Positions 60,701 through 64,000 of a stretch of DNA of 64,000 bases are shown one piece after another. The translations under genes were made by a program, and so were the position numbers. Source of the DNA: Isoetes taiwanensis (lineage: Eukaryota > Streptophyta > Lycopodiopsida > Isoetales > Isoetaceae); contig JAJEKV010000033.1 in the NCBI GenBank assembly GCA_021234155.1, forward strand, positions 7,056,635 to 7,120,634, given 5' to 3'. The stretch's first letter is position 1, and each line of letters opens with the position of its first letter. The notes under the pieces are model-generated. The model searched no databases. It saw only the letters and a program-made list of their open reading frames with translations, and was not told where the DNA came from.

Positions 60701-63700
60701 TGTAGCAATGGGTATGACCCAGTACTGTAGCAGTGTTGACTGCACCTAATCGTGCAGTAATAAGGCCCCGACAACACAAGGAACAACCAAAGGTTGTGCT
60801 TAATCCTGCAATCGATCAACCTTAGAACTCCCTCTGCTTTTATCTGTATACTTCTTACTGATTTCTTAGCTTCATTCCGGCCGACTAGGAATTCGGCATT
60901 CGCTACAAACCACTATATCTATTTTCAATCACGTTTGGCCCCAAATATCATGCCTATACCTCCTCTATTATAATCGGAATTGTCATATATGGCATATGGC
61001 ATATGTTAAAAAATAGTCCATGTATCCTTTGATATTTGTCCTTCGAATGTGTGGCCATGAACTTCCCCTTTTTATAACCACATAACCATGATCTTCCCCT
61101 TTTTTTATAAATCTGACTCATAAGATCATATATGTGTAATGAAATAACATCCTGTCTTGTCAAAGCCTGTACGTTTGCGATCAGTGTTTTGTGATGCTGC
61201 TTCAATATGTGATGACCCAGTATTTTTTAATTCTCACAGATTTGCCCTACAAAAGCTCGGTCAATGCATATACAATAATCTTCGACTTTATTTGCTACAG
61301 TAGCAATTGCGACCATGGCATTATAGCTACCTTGCATTGTAGCAATTGCGACCATGGCAATGGCTCATTAAACACAATTCCGACCTTGCTCAATAAGTGT
61401 TTAATGAGCTACAGTAATTTGTTGTTGTTTTCTCAAGTAGCTTAGACACAACCATGGTTGCAATGTGTTTGCAGGTGAAATAGGACCATGGCATGAAACG
61501 TAGAGTGCATTAAACCATGAAGATGATCTTAAGAAATTAAGATGCACTTAAGATAATTAAGAGTTCATAAGATGAAGATAAAGATAATTCTTAAGATAAA
61601 GAGTGCAGGAAGATGAAGATAAAACCATGAAGATGAAACGTAGAGTGCATGCGACCATCTGAAATACAATGAATGCCAATGAAAACCTAGACCTTCGATG
61701 TGCAAAGTCCAAAACAAGTTAAGATATAATAAAACAAGTCCAAAATAAGAACAAGCCCAAGCTTTGCATTGATTACAGTCATGGAGTCATTAATAGTTTA
61801 AATTGAATCGCCTATGATTTAGATCAATGGTCCGCCTTAGCATTAAAACACATTTGTTAATTAAATTTCCGCAATTTTCAAGCCTCCACATCCTTAACAA
61901 TTGTCTATGTTAACTATCAACAAAACATTAACTATCTTTAACCAATATAACTTCTTAACTATCTTTAACTTAACATAACTGCTTAACTGGCAGTGTGAAA
62001 CAAACATAGTTAAAGCTAACTTAACGTAGCCCTTTAAGTGCTAGTGTGGATCACCAACCGAACCTTTAACTTAATTTTTTTAAACTAACTTAATGGGCAT
62101 GATGGGAACGCAAATTTCATGTTTCATTAAGTTAGCTCTAATTTAACCACCTCGATGGGAAACCATAATTTTTTCTTAGTTAGGTTAAGAGATAACCGAA
62201 CAGTTAACCTAACTTAACTTAATGGCGAGTGGGAAATGGCCCTTAAAATGACAGATTGCAATATATCTAAAACTCCTATATCTCCAGGTCTGAAACTCTC
62301 AGCCGAAATGAGTCCTAAAACAGGAATAGAAATGGCTCAAATGGAAAATGTCCCATATAGGGAACTAATAGGTTGCTTGTTATTCATTTCAAATAGTACA
62401 AGACCTGACATAGCATTCACTGTAAGTCTATTGAGCAGATTTTGCAATAATCCAGGTCATCAACATTGGACTGCAGGAAAGAGGGTGTTGAGATATCTGA
62501 AATATACCATGAACCATGGACTTACATACTCTAATGATGATTTGACATTAAAAGGTTATGCAGATGCTGATTGGGGCAGTGACATAGACACTAGAAAGTC
62601 AACCTCAGGTTTTTGTTTGATGTTAGGGGGAGCAGCAATTGCTTGAAAAAGCAGAAGCTGAGTATAACTCAGCAACTCTGGCAGCTAAAGAGATTGCATG
62701 GACAAGACGTCTTCTAGAAGAATTGAAGATATGTCAAAGCCTGCCAACAGTACTCTACTCTGATAGTTTAAGCTGCATAGCTATCACAAGAAATCCAGTG
62801 CTACACCAGACAAAACACATAGAATTGCATGTGCACTTTATAAGAGATATGGTGGCTAAGAATGTTGTATACATTGGAACAGATGAGCAGACTGCAGATG
62901 TGCTCACAAAAGGTCTGTCAGAAATCAAATTCACAAAGTTCAAAGGTAACTTGGGAATAATGGATTTCAATCAGAACAGGAAAGTTACAGTTATGGAAAG
63001 CTAATAGAAGAAGAATAGTTAAACCTTACAGTAACAGTTATAAACAGCATAAATGATATGGCAGACATTTTGAAAGAAAGGGGAATGTTGGAAAAATAGA
63101 TTCTTTCAAATTATCTTATATCATGGGAAGTAAGAATTGAGGCAGAATAACCTATGGTTTATAGAACATAGGCGTGGTGCAAGCACTATAGTCATGAAGG
63201 TCTATTAACATAAGCTTGAATGGTGAAGTGAATAAGGTTTCATGATTTCATTAAGTTCAATGGTAAGTTAAAGGCCTTATGAGACCATTGAACATAATAA
63301 AAGGTTTTCGATGGAGGGAATAAACCGTTTGAACGAAGAAGTAGAAGCACCAATCGATTGATGCTATGGACTGTGCTGGGCGGCCGGATCTGCACCATCT
63401 GGTGAGGTCTGGCCCTATATATAATGAAGTTGCATTCGAAGATGTGATGCAGAATGGTGGTGTACCAATAGGCTTGGGCTATCGAGATAGACAAGCTATT
63501 TCTATTTGGGTTTAAGCCCATTTGAACTCTACTGTTGGAAAGGGTATTCAAGCATTGTTGTTGCACTACTTAATCAAATTGCTTGTACCTTGCAATAGAT
63601 CTAGTTAGTCATAAATCATTGTGAAAGCATTCTTGTGAACTTGAATAAATCTCATTCTTTTCTTTCAATCTTTTTACTTAATTCAAGTAATTTTATTTCT

Positions 63701-64000
63701 TATCCATCTTTAGATTCTTTTCCCCAAGACTTTGAAGATTATGAAGGTTGGCGCCAACAAAGCACTCAAGAAACCCAATGTCATGAAGAAACTTGTTTTG
63801 AAGGTAAGTAAGTTTAGCAATTTACTCTAATATTGAAGTAAGATTTACTCTAATATTTACTCTAGTAAGATTTCTCTAATATTGAACTTCAAAAATATTT
63901 TGCAGATGGTGATGCTTTTAGAAGGTATAGAGCTGAGTTAAGGAGAAAGGAGAGGAGTCTTAAAAGGGAAAGAGAGCTTGCAGCAGATGAAGAAGCCTTA
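51725..64000 (+). CDS. Candidate host gene with short symmetric exons, copia in intron 3 (partial)
   Basis: Exon model by eye: 51725-51944 (MADWREAFCASVCKTHVNFD..., to ELQH), 52038-52085 (AEQEIHTATTDPIHP), 52163-52255 (SFPEPYEQIESNAQLPEGNE...), 63714-63803 (SFPQDFEDYEGWRQQSTQET...), 63906-64000 (GDAFRRYRAELRRKERSLKR..., continuing past the window). Every internal junction is phase 1, rebuilding a Glu/Asp codon. Exons 3 and 4 share the pattern SFP-x-x-(Y/F)-E...ECHE/QCHE...CF, so they look duplicated. Donors are GT and acceptors AG except exon 3, whose predicted acceptor reads CG. The last exon is basic and coiled-coil-like. The family is not recognised. The young copia-2 element fills intron 3, about 11.4 kb. 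Confidence 0.5.
52278..52850 (+). repeat. 5-prime LTR of copia-2
   Basis: TGTTGGAAAAATAG to AATAAATCTCA. Contains a TATATATAA stretch near 52608-52618 that may be the promoter TATA box. Confidence 0.96.
52853..52864 (+). other. Primer-binding site of copia-2
   Basis: TGGTATCAGAGC two bases after the 5-prime LTR. Confidence 0.95.
52873..56746 (+). pseudogene. copia-2 gag-pol, stop codon in RT and cut by PIF junction
   Basis: Reads openly from the ATG at 52873 to a TAG at 55666-55668, then again to 56746. Domains: Gag with VFKGTGGFQVWKEKIKEIL, two CCHC zinc knuckles (CYHCNTYGHLKYNCP and CYNCDGLGHQAANC, about 53584-53695), protease DSGAE (about 53930), GAG-pre-integrase (WHERLSHTHMNN), integrase D-D-E (HTDLCGP, VRSDRGGEF, PQQNGVAERKNRT), RT (VHHMDVSTAFLNAEIDEEVYM, YVDDNIMIAS) and the start of RNase H (ADADWGSDIDTRKSTS). 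The TAG lies at the RT start, where related copia elements have Tyr in W-(I/V)-Y-K, so it looks like a point nonsense change. After AEAES the sequence runs into the PIF/Harbinger end. Confidence 0.95.
56747..56761 (+). repeat. Left terminal inverted repeat of PIF/Harbinger
   Basis: CATTTCCCACTCGCC, complementary to the right end at 62224-62238. It is joined directly to copia sequence ending GCAGAAGCTGAGT without a matching target duplication. Confidence 0.9.
57082..58237 (+). pseudogene. PIF/Harbinger ORF1, Myb/SANT-like DNA-binding protein
   Basis: Three exons by eye: 57082-57168, 57301-57396 and 57480-58237, all phase 0 with GT-AG edges. Exon 1 is basic (MGRRKKHDRGRG). Exon 3 holds a Myb_DNA-bind_4/trihelix-like domain (WNLDEALLLVDLKKKEW, WTKIAEEMQKHGYKDRD, CRTKWENLIGEYKSVKDF). 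A 1-bp frameshift near 57862-57870 separates this from the C-terminal part, which reads MDSFQSSRPNVNPPN and a coiled coil (ERTQALLEIEQEKLQQQRDF). In PIF elements this partner protein binds the ends and assists the transposase. Confidence 0.85.
58412..59730 (+). pseudogene. PIF/Harbinger transposase (DDE_Tnp_4), one frameshift
   Basis: The N-terminal half (to about 58790) reads WWVKPRSFTWFDKFMLGYYD and FRMKKDTFFWLCARLE. After a frameshift near 58780-58800 the frame continues as FLVLSEKFGIGVSTAHKIF, the helix-turn-helix segment typical of the family. Catalytic residues are all visible: D in GTLDCTH, D in ILLADKGYT and E in VFIEQSFGLLKGKF. The protein ends at 59730. Length and order fit HARBI1-like plant transposases. 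One frameshift is the only obvious damage. Confidence 0.92.
59731..62223. repeat. PIF/Harbinger 3-prime non-coding region with tandem repeats
   Basis: Three 26-bp units ATCTGCAGCATTAATCTATG at 59884-59955, three units with TTGCATGTAATATATTAGAT at about 59970-60080, repeated ATCTACAACTGTTA motifs at 60310-60470, two GTAGCAATTGCGACCATGGC units at about 61300-61360, and AAGATGAAGATAA-type repeats at 61515-61650. The last 350 bp carries dense CTTAAC motifs. No further gene seen. Confidence 0.75.
62224..62242 (-). repeat. Right terminal inverted repeat of PIF/Harbinger
   Basis: GGCGAGTGGGAAATGGCCC, followed by TTA and then copia sequence AAATGACAGATTGC. Confidence 0.92.
62243..63004 (+). pseudogene. 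Second copia-2 RT/RNase H segment, partly duplicating 56294-56746
   Basis: Starts at TTAAAATGACAG, which corresponds to position 56294, and repeats about 450 bp already present left of the PIF element with about 3 percent differences. It then continues to the end of RNase H (NSATLAAKEIAWTRRLLEEL, VLYSDSLSCIAI, HIELHVHFIRDMV). Near 62645 a TGG to TGA change and a 32-bp deletion between GCA repeats cause a stop and a frameshift. It ends before the polypurine tract. Confidence 0.93.
63073..63085 (+). other. Polypurine tract of copia-2
   Basis: AAAGAAAGGGGAA immediately before the 3-prime LTR. Confidence 0.93.
63086..63654 (+). repeat. 3-prime LTR of copia-2
   Basis: Nearly identical to 52278-52850 but lacking a 4-bp ACAC near 63463. 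The TTCTT target duplication follows. Confidence 0.96.

Larger units (their letters stand above)
56747..62242 (+). mobile_element. PIF/Harbinger DNA transposon
   Basis: Terminal inverted repeats CATTTCCCACTCGCC (56747-56761) and GGCGAGTGGGAAATGGCCC (62224-62242). The left end lacks the outermost GGGC bases present on the right. A TTA at 62243-62245 fits the 3-bp PIF target site. Both PIF genes are present: a Myb/trihelix-like ORF and a DDE_Tnp_4 transposase. Subterminal regions are full of GTTAAG/CTTAAC motifs in opposite orientation at the two ends. Both genes have a frameshift, so it is probably non-autonomous now. Confidence 0.92.
52278..63654 (+). mobile_element. Ty1/copia LTR retrotransposon, copia-2, with nested PIF/Harbinger
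   Basis: A complete-ended copia element, 11.4 kb because it contains a 5.5 kb DNA transposon and an internal duplication. LTRs of 573 and 569 bp differ by about four substitutions and one 4-bp indel. TSD TTCTT at 52273-52277 and 63655-63659. It has a tRNA-Met primer-binding site and a polypurine tract. It lies in an intron of the candidate gene, in the same orientation. Confidence 0.97.

Overview
The window looks like nuclear DNA of a land plant with a large, repeat-rich genome. The evidence is tRNA-Met-primed Ty1/copia and Ty3/gypsy chromovirus LTR retrotransposons, a plant-type L1 LINE, a PIF/Harbinger transposon with its Myb-like partner gene, a multi-exon laccase remnant with a G-box/TATA promoter, and GT-AG introns. 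I cannot name the species. A non-seed vascular plant is possible but unproven. Nearly everything is mobile-element sequence. Only one candidate host gene, at the right end, looks possibly live.

Layout: 1-9.2 kb holds microsatellites and decayed copies of a non-LTR family, called LINE-A here, whose copies end in a shared 3-prime block followed by a microsatellite tail. 9.2-11.7 kb is a dead laccase gene with its promoter still visible. 12-16 kb is low-complexity and unassigned DNA. 16.1-23.3 kb is a minus-strand copia element (TSD CTAAT) with a LINE-A copy inserted in gag. 25.6-29.85 kb is a two-copy direct repeat split by a 5-prime-truncated L1 (12-bp TSD). 30-36 kb is mostly unassigned, with tandem repeats, a tRNA-derived SINE-like head and the end of an older minus-strand LTR element.

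36,556-47,303 is the most unusual object: a complete-ended Ty3/gypsy chromovirus (TSD AGAGC, LTRs about 1.57 kb). Between its primer-binding site and its pol remnant lies about 4.5 kb of non-retroviral sequence. This cargo encodes a histone H3-like core domain and a set of apparently related proteins of unknown function, with its own GC-rich repeat, a palindromic TGACGTCA promoter-like site and polyA-signal-like ends. Protease and most of reverse transcriptase are missing, so the element is non-autonomous.

47.6-51.5 kb contains a diverged LTR fragment of the same family, a minus-strand amino-methyltransferase-like open frame and a broken zinc-finger transposon-type gene. 51,725-64,000 is a gene with short symmetric phase-1 exons whose third intron carries a young copia element (52,278-63,654, TSD TTCTT). 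That copia contains a 5.5 kb PIF/Harbinger transposon and a partial duplication of its own RT/RNase H region, which points to a chimeric origin. All family calls rest on motifs read by eye; no database search was possible.
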